NCBI GenBank assembly: GCA_964035575.1 | Contig: OZ037875.1 | Coordinates: 992,001-1,056,000 of the forward strand | Source of the DNA: Rhynchopus sp. YZ270_cl-10 | Taxonomy: Eukaryota > Euglenozoa > Diplonemea > Diplonemida > Diplonemidae | Reading direction: 5' to 3' | Length of the DNA: 64,000 nucleotides | Shown here: positions 1-11,408 of the stretch, piece after piece | How the letters are laid out: each line of letters opens with the position of its first letter | How positions within the stretch are numbered: the first letter of the stretch is position 1 | The notes under the pieces: model-generated | The model's database searches: none | The model's input: the letters and a program-made list of their open reading frames with translations, nothing else | Told to the model about the DNA's origin: nothing | Made by a program: the position numbers and the translations under genes

Positions 1-1
1 T

Positions 2-952
2 GATGTTGACGAGCGGGTGGCAGACGTGGATGTGAGCGGTGGGGTCCATGCCACCCAGCATCGCTCCTACCCCGTCGTGCCTGCCCCGGACTGCATTGCC
101 ACCAAGCAGGGGGTCACCTATGCGCTGGGCATCTCGCCCTGCGGGAAGATGCTTCTCGTGCAGAGCGTGTGCACCATTATAGTCTACAGCACCGAAACCC
201 TGAAAGAGTTTGCGAGCATGAACTACATCGCAGGCAAAGATGGCTGGAATATTGCGCAGATCTGTGTTTCGGATGTGCACGCTTTTGTGCAGGGGACAGG
301 GCATATCGCAGTGTTCGACCTGAAGCGGTTCGAGCAGATGACACCGTTGCGTGGACACCATACCAAGGCTGTGACGGGGCTGGCGGTCTCGCCGGTGACG
401 AACAAGCTGTTCAGCACCTCTGGGGAAGGTCGTGTGGAGGTGTGGGGGCTGGACACGCTGTGCCATGCTCAGAGCGTGGCGCTTGCTGCGAAGGACATCG
501 CAGTGACGGATACGGCATACGGCGAGCGTCTCGTATGCGCTACGATGCGTGGTGTTGTCGTGAGCGACACACTGACGCTGACGGTCCTTGCAACACTGAC
601 GCAGCCGTGGGTGCGCATGGTCTTCGCATACGGAGGCCTTGTCATTGCGACGAGCCAGTCCTCGGTGATATGGAACCTGAGCACAATGGAGAAAACTGAC
701 AGCACCCGTTCCCCCCTCTGCGGCAAGCCCGCTATATCAACCTGCGGACAGTACATGTACACCAGCGACACAGAACATAGAACAGAAGTTACTGTGCGCT
801 CCATCGCCACCCAAGAGGTCCTCGATGTCATCGAGTTGGACACGCCCTGGTCCCTGCAGGCTATGGTCATGTCCCCATGTGGGCGGTATGTCTACTTCTG
901 CATGAGGTATGGCTCTGTCTACGTGCGCCACGCCTACGGTGTCGATGCATGA
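2..952 (+). CDS. WD40-repeat protein, 5' end outside window
   Basis: The frame is open from the window edge, so the start codon lies upstream; 316 codons are visible before the TGA at 950-952. The protein has repeated beta-propeller blades of the WD40 type. Segments such as GITYALGISPCGK-like strands, HHTKAVTGLAVSPVTNKLFS followed by VEVWGLD, and MVMSPCGRYVYFCMR show the usual GH...SP.G..L....D..V.VW rhythm, with the D and W partly worn. At least four or five blades are visible, so the protein is probably a seven-blade propeller of which we see the C-terminal part. WD40 proteins act as binding scaffolds; nothing here identifies the partner. No intron is needed in the visible part. The frame stops shortly before an AT-rich non-coding stretch. 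Confidence 0.7.
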   Translation, partial: DVDERVADVDVSGGVHATQHRSYPVVPAPDCIATKQGVTYALGISPCGKMLLVQSVCTIIVYSTETLKEFASMNYIAGKDGWNIAQICVSDVHAFVQGTGHIAVFDLKRFEQMTPLRGHHTKAVTGLAVSPVTNKLFSTSGEGRVEVWGLDTLCHAQSVALAAKDIAVTDTAYGERLVCATMRGVVVSDTLTLTVLATLTQPWVRMVFAYGGLVIATSQSSVIWNLSTMEKTDSTRSPLCGKPAISTCGQYMYTSDTEHRTEVTVRSIATQEVLDVIELDTPWSLQAMVMSPCGRYVYFCMRYGSVYVRHAYGVDA

Positions 953-1556
953 GGATTGCGGCGTAAAATAATGCGGGGAGACCACGAACGTTTATTCTTG
1001 TTGATTTTGTTTTGTTTTGTTTCTTTTTTTTTTTTTTGTTGATAAATTGTTGGAGTAGTGTAGTTGCCTCTGGTTGTGTTGCCACAGTTGTGCAAATATC
1101 CACTTTCCAATAGTCCACTCACTTTTTTGAGTTACTTTTTGCTTTTGGATGCTTCAACGACTCCCCTTCCGGACACAACTGTGTAGGAATGATAGGTTGA
1201 GTGAGGGACGGTCTAACCTTGTGCCCTCGGCATCTTTTATATTTTTCTGTTTTTTTTATTGTGTTCATTTGCAGCGTAAATAATATTTTTGACGACAAAG
1301 ATAATAAAGTGCCCGAAAACTTGAAAGTCGGGTAAAAAGGGTACCTGGTGCCGGTTTGGAAATTCAAAAAGAATGTTGGCAATTTATTTTTTGAAATCGC
1401 AAGCCGTTGAGCACCTGTATTGTTGACATAACCAAATAACTATAGTGGAGTTCATCCTCGGGTGTCTACACTAATACAACCAAGTTTTCAAAATAACAAA
1501 AAACAATAGAATTCTCATATTTTCAGTGTCAGTACTCGACTGCCCCCCCCCCCCCC
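953..1556. other. intergenic stretch with two dispersed short repeats
   Basis: No coding sequence is supported. It holds an inverted (minus-strand) copy of the A-tailed repeat A at about 1037-1106 (compare 9588-9660 and 41622-41692), a copy of hairpin repeat B at 1441-1500, and long T and C runs. The run of about 15 C at 1542-1556 abuts the first foldback element. Confidence 0.7.
1441..1500 (+). repeat. dispersed hairpin repeat B, copy 1
   Basis: Repeat B is about 50-55 bp: it starts ATAGTGGAGTTCATCC, has a CTCG or TTCG loop closed by GGTGTCTACAC, then CTAATACAACCAAG, and ends TTTTCAAAA with an A-run. The TGGAG/CTACA and CATCC/GGTG segments can pair. The other copies all lie on the + strand, starting near 10258, 15209, 16440 (split), 28080 (split), 34172, 41863 (diverged), 48391, 52670, and a worn copy near 20915. 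Confidence 0.85.
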
Positions 1557-2745
1557 CTAGGTGGGGGCAAAACCCCTATTTTTTTGAGGCATTTCGATTT
1601 TTTTGGATTTACGTGCAAAGTACCCGCAAACCACCGAAAATTTCGGGTCAGAGATGGTTTTGGGGTGTGGTTTGGGGGTGTTCTATAGGTGAGACACCCC
1701 AGAGATCCAAAAAAATGGAAAAAAATAGCAAAAATAGACCATTTTGGCCGTTTGGGCCATTTTGGTCAAAATGGCCATTTTTGACCAATATTTCAAAAAA
1801 AAAAGCAAAAATTTGTCATCATTAGGCCTGTCTGGGCACAAATATGCCCCAAAAATGTCCCGCGAGTCCATTCCGACCTGTTTTGAACACATTTATCGCC
1901 TTTTTTGGTGTTTTTTTGGTGTTTTGAGGTCAAAAAAGATCCCCTGACTATCCCCTGGCAGCCCTGGGCCGCGACTTGCGCCCTGCTTTTGGACCCCCTC
2001 TGGGCCAAAAAATGGGTGAAAACCCTCGAAAAAGCACTCCGGGGACCCAGATAGTTCCATATATCCACCAGAAACCCACCCAAACACCTCAAAAACATGC
2101 CAGAAAAATATTTTCAAAAACACACTTTTTTCAAAAAGTTCATCTGGGCAGGTTCCATAATGACTTATTTGAAAAAGTGTGTTTTTGAAAATGTTTTTCT
2201 GACATGTTTTTGAGGTGTTTTTGAGGGTGTGCGGTGGAAATTTGGAACTATCTGGGCTCCCAGAGTGCTTTTTCGGAGGTTTTCGCCCATTTTTTGGCCC
2301 AGAGTGGGTCTAAAAGCAGGGCGCAAGTCGCGGCCCAGGGCTGCCAGGGGATAGTCAGGGGATCTTTTTTGACCTCAAAACACCAAAAAAACACCAAAAC
2401 AAGTGCCTAAAGTGTCCAAAACAGGTCGGAATGGACTCACAGGACATTTTTGGGGTAGTTTCGTGCCCAAGCAGCTGTCATGATGTCGAAATTTTGCTGT
2501 TTTTTTGATTTTTTTCTCAAAAAATGGCCATTTTACCCAACATGGCCAAAACCGTCAAAAGCCACTTTTTCACTATTTTTTTTGCATTTTTTCATATTCT
2601 GAGGTGCCCTAATCATGGATTTTCGGGTCTCAGGGTGTTTCTGACCCATTTCTGGGGGGTATGAGGGGTGTTGACAGGTTTTTTGCTCACAAAACCACTT
2701 TTTCCAAAAATGCCTCACCCGTCCTGAAGGTTTTGCCCCCCCCTA
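1557..2745. mobile_element. foldback element PAL-A, about 1.19 kb near-full-length inverted repeat
   Basis: Two arms of roughly 580 bp run as imperfect reverse complements around a centre near 2150. The left end reads CTAGGTGGGGGCAAAACC and the right end GGTTTTGCCCCCCCCTA. Both ends abut C-homopolymers. The arms contain tracts such as GGTGTTTTGAGGTCAAAAAAG and a matching inverse. There is no coding capacity beyond shadows. Arm sequences are clearly related to, but diverged from, PAL-B (2773-3954): both contain a GAGTCCATTCC.ACCTGTTTTG core. Arm mismatches suggest it is older than PAL-B. It is probably a non-autonomous DNA element. Confidence 0.75.
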
Positions 2746-2772
2746 CCCCCCCCCCCCCCCCCCCCCCCCCCC

Positions 2773-3954
2773 TAGGGGGTACGACTCCAGCCATTTTTTG
2801 CGCACGGAAAATTCATTTGGCATTATCTGGTCATCTCCAAGGCAACTGCGGGTGAAAAACACCCTCAGAGTGGGTCACAGGGGGCCTGTGGGTCGAAAAA
2901 CGACCCAGAAGCCACCCCAGAATACAAAAAAATGGAAAAAAATAGTGAAAAAACGGCTTTTTTCACGTTTTGGCCACTTTGGGCAAAATAGCGATTTTTC
3001 GAGAAAAAAATCAAAAACCGGGATATTTTTTGACATCACAAAGCCTCCTTTGGCACAAATATACCCCAAAAGTGGCCTGTGAGTCCATTCCAACCTGTTT
3101 TGGACATATTTGACACTTTTGGAAGTGTTTTTTTGGTGTTTTTAGGTCAAAAAAATGCCCAAGACGTCCCCAAGACATCCCCAAGACACTTTGCACACCC
3201 CCTGTTACGGTCATATTTTTTTCGTTTTTTTGCCTGAAACCCCCAAAATACCCCTCCCGGACCCCACATAGTCCCGAATATCCATCACACACCCACTCAG
3301 AGTGAGTAGAAGCACCCCAAAAAAAATATTTTTTAAAGCCCTAAAATTGTGCTTCAGTTTCGGCAGCATCCATGTTGAAGTTGAAGGGCTTTAAAAAATA
3401 TTTTTTTTGGGGTGCTTCTACTCACTCTGAGTGGGTGTGTGATGGATATTCGGGACTATGTGGGGTCCGGGAGGGGTATTTTGGGGGTTTCAGGCAAAAA
3501 AACGAAAAAAATATGACCGTAACAGGGGGTGTGCAAAGTGTCTTGGGGATGTCTTGGGGACGTCTTGGGCATTTTTTTGACCTAAAAACACCAAAAAAAC
3601 ACTTCCAAAAGTGTCAAATATGTCCAAAACAGGTTGGAATGGACTCACAGGCCACTTTTGGGGTATATTTGTGCCAAAGGAGGCTTTGTGATGTCAAAAA
3701 ATATCCCGGTTTTTGATTTTTTTCTCGAAAAATCGCTATTTTGCCCAAAGTGGCCAAAACGTGAAAAAAGCCGTTTTTTCACTATTTTTTTCCATTTTTT
3801 TGTATTCTGGGGTGGCTTCTGGGTCGTTTTTCGACCCACAGGCCCCCTGTGACCCACTCTGAGGGTGTTTTTCACCCGCAGTTGCCTTGGAGATGACCAG
3901 ATAATGCCAAATGAATTTTCCGTGCGCAAAAAATGGCTGGAGTCGTACCCCCTA
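2773..3954. mobile_element. foldback element PAL-B, copy 1 (arms about 570 bp)
   Basis: The left arm (2773-3342) and right arm (3386-3954) are almost perfect reverse complements around a 43-nt loop. The ends read TAGGGGGTACGACTCCAG and its complement, next to runs of C on both sides. A second, nearly identical copy lies at 22630-23821, with its loop in the opposite orientation. The near-perfect arms imply recent formation or arm-to-arm gene conversion. No transposase is encoded, so movement would need factors in trans. Confidence 0.85.
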
Positions 3955-4109
3955 CCCCCCCCCCCCACCACGACCCACCACCACCACCACCAAACCACTC
4001 AGCAACCTGACACAAAAACAAACCAAAGTAACACCAAAAAAAAACCCCTCAACACAACTTCCCCAGACCCCATACCCACTCCCAACACAACGGGAAGTTA
4101 GCAGCGGAC

Positions 4110-4345
4110 CTGCCGCGAAAGCGTTTTTTTTCCCCCCCTCTCCCCTCCAGAGAACCCTCTTTGTTTCTCCGCCCCCCTTTTCTCTTTTCCGTTTGTATTC
4201 CCTCCCCACTCCTGTCTACCCGAAGCTAAGCAAACTGCGGATCGAATACTTCAACCCCCCCATCCTCGCTCACATTCCTCGCGAACTTTCTCTCCTTCTC
4301 TCTCTCTCTCGCTCTCTCTCTCCTACTCCCTCTTCGCCCTAGTGA
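4110..4345 (+). promoter_or_regulatory. polypyrimidine-rich leader upstream of the glutamine-rich gene
   Basis: A long C/T-rich stretch with (CT)n ending near 4330 lies 150-300 nt before the ATG at 4501. Similar pyrimidine blocks precede the start codons at 24222, 34980, 38541, 43079, 48823, 49669 and 55429. In a trans-splicing euglenozoan such tracts would guide spliced-leader addition; otherwise they could be core promoter or 5' UTR elements. The exact site cannot be fixed from sequence alone. Confidence 0.35.
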
Positions 4346-4500
4346 CTGAATTGCTGCCAGAGTCACACCACTAAGTTACCTTACGCAGACCCTGTTGGTA
4401 GAACTCAACTAACACCGACCTCCCCAGTTGTTGACCACGTGAATTCCTGTTGTGAAGAAAACAAAGAAAAAAAAGGACCCAAGAAGAAAAAAAGGGAAAA

Positions 4501-6239
4501 ATGGACCATGAAGAGTTTCGCTCGAAGATGAAGGAGTTGTACACAAAGCACAACAAAAGCGCAATGTTTGTGGTATGCTTCTTAACGGTGCTTTAAGAGG
4601 GGGGGGGGAAACAGCCATTATCTATTTTATTTCATTTAGGGTAGCACAATTAAAAATATTGTTTAGTGTCCTGCGCGCGAACAGATTTTTGGAAATCCAA
4701 AAAAAAAAAATAATTGGGACACAACTACAAAAAAAATAATTTTTATGGTTGGTAGGTTGAAGTCAGGACGGACGAAGTCTCGGAGGGCCCTAAGGGGGAA
4801 GGTAGGTAGGGACTTCTGTCTGGGAAAAAGTGACCAGAAAAAAAAATGTTGGGGTCCCGTGCTCCCAAATGTGCGAAATAAGCAAGAAATAAGCATTTTT
4901 GCGCACACGTGTATAAAAAAAAATCCGCCTCCGGCGGGGTTCGTTTTCGAGGATTTTCAGAGATCTCACGTTATGAAGATTTCCTTAAGAAACCATTGAA
5001 TCTCATATTTCAGAATAATAGTACCTTAGAGTGTTTTTGGACACACATGTGACCCCACCGTGGAGAGCAATCGGCTCGTACAATCAAAAGAAAGTGGAGA
5101 AAAGGTACAAGAATAAAAAGTTGGGTACCGTGCGCCTGCGGCGCTGCCTGTTTCCTACCAGTTTCTACAGGCAAACACTTGCCCCCTTTACCTTACACTG
5201 ACGGGTTTTGACCAAAACCAAGAACTTGTCCATTTCGGCAAATTGACCCCACCACAGAACGGACGGATTCCGAAAATGCAAATGCCGGTGTTTTCGCGCA
5301 TTTTCATGTTTCAAGACGTCAGGATCAGGGAGAGAAAATCTGGTTGTGGGATTTACCTTGGCCCTCTTTACCCTACATGGATTTTGACCAAAACCAAGAA
5401 TTTGGCCATTTCGGAAAAGTGACCCCACCACAGTGCGGGCGGATTCCGGAAATTCCAAACGCGGTATGTTTTGGAGCTGAAAACCCACTGTTTTTTTCAG
5501 GGGAGAAATTGCTTCCAAATGTCGGAATTTTCCGAATTTTCCTGAAAATGACCCTTGTTTACGAGTATGGGTTCATATTTTGCGAAAATTTAAGTCACTA
5601 AAATTTTGTCCATTTTTCCGTATTCACCCCACCACAAGCCGGGATTGGCTCAGAAATGCAACAAAACGCCCCAGAGTTAGGAAATAGCCTGAAAAGAGGG
5701 CAAAATAGGTGAGGGAAAAATTATTTTTTTTTGACTAGTTATTTTTTTTTTGCGTGCGTGCGAACAGATTTTTGGGGAGCGGTGGGACACTAAACAAGGT
5801 TTTTAATTGTGCTACCCTTATCAATGTGATATTTTCCCCCCAGCTAGAACCTACGTCATACAGGACTGAGTGGGATAAAAAACAACGATTTTCTTCCGCA
5901 TCAGTCTTGAAACCTCCCTTTGCAACCCTTCACAGGCCGAGTCGCTGATCGAGCGTTTTTGTGCTATTACCGAAGAGAACCGTGTTGCCCGTGCCAATGC
6001 GTATACCACACAGCAGAAGAGGGTATGTTTGTTCGCAGATCCTGTCCACCAATGTCACTTCACCTACAGTTTCTCGAAAAAGAGAAAGGCGAAAGCGCAA
6101 ACACCACGCAAGCAGCAGAGACGAAGGGACGGTCTGTCTTTGATGAAAAGGCAGAGGCCAAGCCACAGACAGCACACCACAAGAACGAAGAGCGGCACTT
6201 CCAGCAGCACCAGCAGCTCCAGATGCAGCAACAGCAACA

Positions 6240-6288
<49 letters not shown>

Positions 6289-6630
6289 CAGCAGCAGCTG
6301 CAACAACAGCTGCAGCAACAGCAGCACCAGCAGCAGCTCCAGAAGCAGCACGAACTGCAGCGCCAGCAAGCGCGGCAGCAGCAGCAGCAGCAGCAACAAC
6401 AACAGCCACAGCCACAGCAACAACAGATGCAAATGTTCCAACAGCAGCAGCAACAGCAGATGCAACTCCAGCAAATGCTGCAGCAGAGGCAGCAGCAACA
6501 GAGCATGCTTCAGCTGCAGGCGCAGCAGGCACAGCAGGCACACCACCACGCGCAGCAACAAGAGCAGCAGCAGAGGCAGCAGCAGCAACAGCAGCAGCAA
6601 CAACAACAACAGCAGCAACAGCAACAGCAA

Positions 6631-6664
<34 letters not shown>

Positions 6665-8035
6665 CCGACACAGAGAGAGTCGTGCAGCTTCTGAACCTCT
6701 TCCTGCAGGGGAAGGGCATGTCCAGCGAACAGTTCACCTCTTTGCCCACCCCGGCGCAGGCGGAGATTCTGCAGGAGTTCAAAGAGTTCCACCAGCGCAG
6801 ACGGCAGCAGGTATGCTCATGCACACCACACCACGGCTATCTCACGTCACCCCCCCTCACCCCTTACCCCCTAACCCCCCACAGAGCATGCAAAACCAAC
6901 TTCAGCAGCAACAGCAGCAGCATGCGCTTCTTTACCAGCAGCAGCAGCAGAAGCAGCAGGAGGAGGCGAGACAGCGTCTTCTGGAGATGGGGCAGAACCG
7001 TGTTACGTCGCCACCACCGGGTGCTGCACCTGCGTCTGCTGCCATCGCACCTGCACAGGGTGCACGCATCATGGCGCCAAGCCCGACCCCAGCCGCGGGC
7101 CCTAAGTCCACAGGCACATCCCCTCCTCTGAACCCGCGGTCCCCTGCACGCTCGCCACCGAACAACCCTCTCCCCGCCGATGCTACGTGGCCCGCCACCC
7201 AAAAGCAGCCCGCACAGAAGCAGACTCAGGGCGAAGGCCCCACACCGTCCCCCCCAGGCTCGCCCCCAGAGAACGCAGTCATCTTCCGCCCGGCGAGCAA
7301 GTCGCCCTCTAAGAAGGTCGACAAGCCCGACCCTTCGGTATGCAGGGTCACTGGGAGTTCACCATTTTTAAACTAAAACTACATCTACACTACTTACAGT
7401 CGCGTTGGAACGGCACCCCGCCGCCAAAGAAGGCAGAGGAAGCGAGTGGGGAACGCGAGCAGAGCAAGAAGCTGGACGAGAAGGAGGCGAGGTTGTGGAG
7501 CGAGAAGTGCAAGATCGACGCAGAGAAGCGGCGTGGCGTGGAGTACCTCAAGGTGGCAGGGATGCTTCCTGTCGAGATCATGCCTGGGAGCGAAGCGGTA
7601 TGCCCCCACACCTCCCTTCTGCTGCAAACCCACAGCCACAGAGATCACGATAAGCCTCTTCAGAGCCTTCGGTTGTGGCAAGTGAGCCGTTGGCAGAGTT
7701 GCCAGCAGGTTCTCCGTGTCAGTCTGCTCTCTCACGCTTGGAGAATGCTTTCAGTGTTCTTTCGCAACTGTTTCTAGGTCCTCGGGGAATCTTGTCTCCG
7801 TCCTTACTGCGGAACGCCTGATGTGGAGCGTCTGTTGCAGTATTTCTAGTTGTCCTAGAAATTTATTTTATTAGATTAAAACAGGCCCAGATGTTGTTAT
7901 TGTTTCCTTTTTCACCCACAGGGCCACCCATGGGGGGCAGGCAGAGGCAGACCTGGAACAGTAAGGAAGCCTGTCGTGAGTTCTGTTTGGGCTTCACGTG
8001 CTCGTGGTAGCACCCCACCGCCGAGCAGCACTTGA
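4501..8035 (+). CDS. glutamine-rich nuclear-type protein, six exons, 554 aa
   Basis: Exons inferred from splice sites and frame: 4501-4572, 5936-6022, 6070-6810, 6885-7337, 7400-7597 and 7922-8035. All five introns are phase 0, begin GTATG and end CAG. The N-terminus (MDHEEFRSKMKELYTKHNKS...) and exon 2 form a charged helical segment of about 60 residues. Exon 3 is dominated by glutamine (two long Q runs with H, L and M interruptions). Exon 4 is Q-rich, then rich in P, S, A and T, and exon 5 is a highly charged helix with many K and E. The last exon is a short G/R-rich tail. This composition is typical of transcription or RNA-granule cofactors, but no named domain is recognised. Intron 1 (1363 nt) is long because a DNA transposon (4639-5817) sits in it; the other introns are 47-324 nt. 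The last exon rests on one AG acceptor and is the least certain. Confidence 0.75.
4639..5817. mobile_element. DNA transposon (non-autonomous) with ~34-bp TIRs and TTA target duplication, inside an intron
   Basis: The left end begins GGGTAGCACAATTAAAAA and the right end is its reverse complement; they match over about 34 bp with two mismatches. The flanks are TTA at 4636-4638 and TTA at 5818-5820. TIRs starting with G runs and a 3-bp TWA duplication fit the PIF/Harbinger superfamily, but no transposase is present, so the family is inferred. Internally it holds three diverged copies of a module containing GACCCCACCAC and GGGCGGATTCCG (near 5245, 5420 and 5625). It lies wholly inside intron 1 of the glutamine-rich gene. 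Confidence 0.75.
6199..6663 (+). repeat. CAG/CAA trinucleotide-rich tract coding polyglutamine
   Basis: A mix of CAG and CAA codons with only scattered interruptions encodes Q runs in exon 3 of the glutamine-rich gene. The mix of codons argues for selection on the protein rather than a young pure CAG expansion. Other frames of this tract read poly-A, poly-S or poly-L and are not genes. Confidence 0.9.
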
Positions 8036-9091
8036 GAGTTCGTTTAAAGAATCCTGGAAAGTGCTTGAACCGCCAGCTACACTAATGCAAAAGGAAAAAC
8101 AGATTTTATCGAAAAAACAAAATAAAATGGAAAATCCGGCGGGACTAGTGTGTGACTACTGCAAGAGAAGGGGCATGAAGATTGCACACATGGTCAAAAA
8201 AAACAACAAACGTTCAATTTACTCAGGTGGCTATGCTGACATGGGTTGGGGAGAAAAGAGGGAGTATTTTTGTATGGTCTGAAGCGATACTATGTCCCAA
8301 TTTTGTTAGGGGAAAAAAGAGGTGGGTTGGGGCATGGGTTGGGAGGATGGGAGGGGGGCCAATTATCAAAAAAAACAAAAACAAACAAACAACAAGAAGA
8401 CGCAAGTTTTTCAATAAAACACCAATAAAAAAATGTCAACGGAAAAAAAAAAAAAAGAAGAAAAAAAAACTCTTACTGCTCTCTTTTGTTATTTCTTTCT
8501 CTTTACACAGCCTTTTTTTTTTTTTTGTTTTTTGTTTTGTTTTTACTTTCAACCCTTTTTGTTTTTTTTGGGAGTGTAGCTGTCTCTTTGTTTTGCACAG
8601 TTTTTTTTACACTAGGCTATTACAATCAACCAAGTAGCCAGGTTCCCCCCCTTTTTTTTTCCCCCTCCCCCTCCCCACTCTGTTTCACCAGCAACTCTTT
8701 ACTGTTAGTTATTAGCAGGGATCCGCTCCCCTCCCTCCTCCCTCCCTCCCTCCCTTTCCCATTAATCGAGAGACGTCAGTTCACTTTTTTGTGCGAAGAG
8801 CTGGTCCGGTCTCTCTCTTCCCCTATTACATCTTGCATTTAGGATGACCAATCACGTGAACCTTCGGATCATCTTACAAAACCCCCTTTTTTATTCAACA
8901 CTCAGCGTGTCCCCGCACGAAAGGTTAGATGGTGCACACGAGAGACATTCAATGCCTTTTTACCCCTTTTTTTGCTTTTATATATTTTTTTTATCAGCAG
9001 TTTTTCATCCTTTTTTAGGATGCGTGAGTCCTAACAGAGGCTCACTCATCTATCAATTACTTTTTATTTTCTCTTCCAACAACCCCCAATG
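8036..9091. other. intergenic, A/T-homopolymer rich
   Basis: No gene is supported. It contains A-rich and C/T-rich runs (8430-8780), a degenerate hairpin repeat C near 8840-8882 (GGATGACCAATCACG then GGATCATCTTACAAAA), and an ACGAGAG motif at about 8938. Confidence 0.6.
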
Positions 9092-9209
9092 TTGGGTGAT
9101 CTATGAACGGGGAGAGATTTTTTTACTAGCTCTCAGTAAGCTCTCACAGACTCTCACAAGCTCTCACAGCCTGTTACGTGTCCCACGGAGACGATCATAG
9201 ATCACCCAA
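9092..9209. mobile_element. MITE family J, copy 1 (118 bp)
   Basis: The ends are TTGGGTGATCTATGA and its reverse complement, flanked by ATG on both sides (9089-9091 and 9210-9212), a candidate 3-bp target duplication. The inside holds short CTCTCACA.G repeats. A second copy at 47419-47543 shares ends and core. Confidence 0.8.
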
Positions 9210-9587
9210 ATGTGATACGCACCCTTAGCGGTTTGTTCACTTCTTCAAGAGTTCTCTTCCCCTCACCCTAATGCACGACGTTCTAGTCATGGTCATAACA
9301 GGTGGCGTTCCTAGTCATAAATATTGCTAGCAATGATGACAGGTGGTACTGGTCATATGACAGGTGTTTTGCCACTGGCCATTACCTCTCAGGGAAAAGG
9401 GAGTCTCGAATTTTTTTCTCTTTTTTTTCTCGGATGTCACATAGCCATGGTAATTCAGCACCGACATTTCTGGTTTTCAATGTGTGCGTCTATCCTTCCC
9501 AATCCATCCACCCCCTTTTTTTTTTTGCACCCTTTTCATCCTTGAGGCGACTACTGGGTACCTGCACACAGCTTCCCTTGATTATGG

Positions 9588-9660
9588 TGGAGATTGCACA
9601 ACTGTGACAACACAACCAGAGGCAACTACACTACTCCAACAATTTATCAAAAAAAACATT
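9588..9660 (+). repeat. dispersed A-tailed repeat A, copy 2
   Basis: About 65 bp: GGAGATTGCACAACTGTG, then ACAACACAACC, then GGCAACTACACTACTCC and AACAATTTATCAAAAAA. Other copies are at 41622-41692 (+) and about 1037-1106 (-). The A-rich 3' end at each copy resembles a retroposed short element, although the copies are too short to prove a SINE. Confidence 0.8.
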
Positions 9661-10257
9661 TTTTCAGGGTGAATCTTTGTGATTATTTTATGGTGTGAAC
9701 TGATTTATTTTATTTTATTTTTTTTTGATGCACCATTTTTCTTTTCTTTTCTTTTTCTTTTGAAAACAAATCAATACCCATTCCTCTCCAGCCTCCAATT
9801 TACTCTCTCCCTCTCCCCCCCCCCAAAAAAAAAAAAACAACAAACCAAAAAAGGATAGTGAAGGGCTGCTTATTCGACAGCCCACACTACAGCAACAAAA
9901 CACTTTTGTCTTTTTTCTTTTTTTTTATAGGTCACTTTTACTCTTTAAGGATCTGAGGCGATACTCTGTCCAGTGCGCACAAAACCCAGACATGGCCCCG
10001 GAGCCTAAAAAAATAGGGGGCAACAATATTGGAGTGTACCATTGGTAAGCAATGGTATTTCAATGATGATATAGGTGAGTGACGACACCTCCCCTTATAG
10101 CCAGTTGTGTGTACGTTTAGGAAAGGTAACTTCCTATTAAGCCCGCCGACTCCATTTTCTTGGAGCTTCCAGGACCGTACATTGCTCCGTTCCCTAAAAC
10201 AGGAATGATAACTTTTTTTTTCAAAAAAAACTATATTGGAAATGTGACTACCTTCCC

Positions 10258-10325
10258 GTGGAGCTCATCCTAGGCTGTCTACACTAATACAACAAAAACA
10301 ACAACAACAAAGTTTTCAAAATAAC
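10258..10325 (+). repeat. hairpin repeat B, copy 2
   Basis: It matches GTGGAGCTCATCC...CTGTCTACACTAATACAAC and then carries an extra (AACAAC)n before AGTTTTCAAAATAAC, so the spacer has expanded relative to other copies. Confidence 0.75.
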
Positions 10326-11408
10326 TGATTTTCAGCTATCCTTGCGATCCTTACGATTCCCCCCTCCCGAAAACTTTTGGTTTACTCGCCAAAGAGTGAA
10401 GGCCCTTCCCTGCTCTCCGTTCATTATCTCCCCATTGCCCGATCACCATATTTTTAAAATAAAAAAAACTCGGGCGACTTTGTGTACACGATCCCGTCTC
10501 CGGACAGGCCATTGTCGATACAACAAACTTTATAAAAAAAGAATAAAGACAAAAAGCGGGACAAAAAAAAAGTTTCCTGTTTGCCACACTCTTAGGGTGA
10601 GGTGTGCTGTCCCCTCCCAATCCCCCACCTTTTTTTTTAAGATGTGTATGCAGGTGAGACACATTTATCTTTCAACTCCCCCACACCTTTTTTTTTTTTA
10701 GCAAAAACAAAATCAAAAACAAAAACAAAACAAACTTTCAAATTCCCCCACTTTTTTTTGTTCAAGGTGACAAGAGTAAGCACAGGGAGGTTAAGTATCA
10801 TCTTATGAACGTACATTTTTTTTATTTATTTATAAATATCCTGTTTGAAGGCGCGCGGGAAATTTTTTTTTGACCTATATCTTACCCCATTGAAAGTTCC
10901 CCTCCAATCACCCCCCCATCATTCCCTAGGGCTCCCCCAAAACCCGAAAGTTAGGCCAAGCCCTGTCAAAAAATCCTCAAAACCCTCCCCTTCTTACAAG
11001 AGCACAAAGCAAACATAACAAAAAACTTCATAATCACCCATTCAAAAACCCCTCCCCTCCTACTAGCTTCCATACCACCCTGCATTTGATTGTTTCTTTT
11101 CAAACCCCTTTCACCCCCCCCTTTTTTTGTATGAGATCTATGTGCCTGTGCCCATTCATCGTTCACCTTATTTTTTTTGGTTCACTTATAGTACACTGTT
11201 CACGAGAGGGCTTTGTATTTTCAAGTCTACCCTTTGTTTGGTGCATTTCATCTGAGGCTGGCATCGTACAATGGGTCAGTCGGAGGTGTCTGCATCAAAC
11301 AAAATTTCCATAAAAAACCCTTTTTTCAATTCCCCCCCCTTTTTTTTTTAAGTTGGTTAAGCACAGAGCGGCTTGTGATCATCTTACAAACCTTTTTTCT
11401 TTTTTCTC

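Larger units (their letters stand above)
9210..11408. other. intergenic repeat-rich stretch
   Basis: No gene is supported. It holds repeat A (9588-9660), repeat B (10258-10325), hairpin repeats H (about 10468-10540), F (about 10638-10672), C (about 10763-10802 and 11350-11392), E (about 11183-11225) and D (about 11240-11300). All except homopolymer runs are on the + strand. Confidence 0.6.

Noticed and set aside
2661-3998. Pairs of identical 72-117-residue ORFs on opposite strands, repeated at 22610-23957
   Set aside because: They arise because the foldback arms are inverted copies; lysine- and phenylalanine-rich translations of A/T runs, no coding signature.
6029-6824. Other frames over the CAG tract giving poly-A, poly-S, poly-C or poly-L proteins
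   Set aside because: The spliced gene reads the glutamine frame with consistent GTATG/CAG edges; the other frames are shadows.
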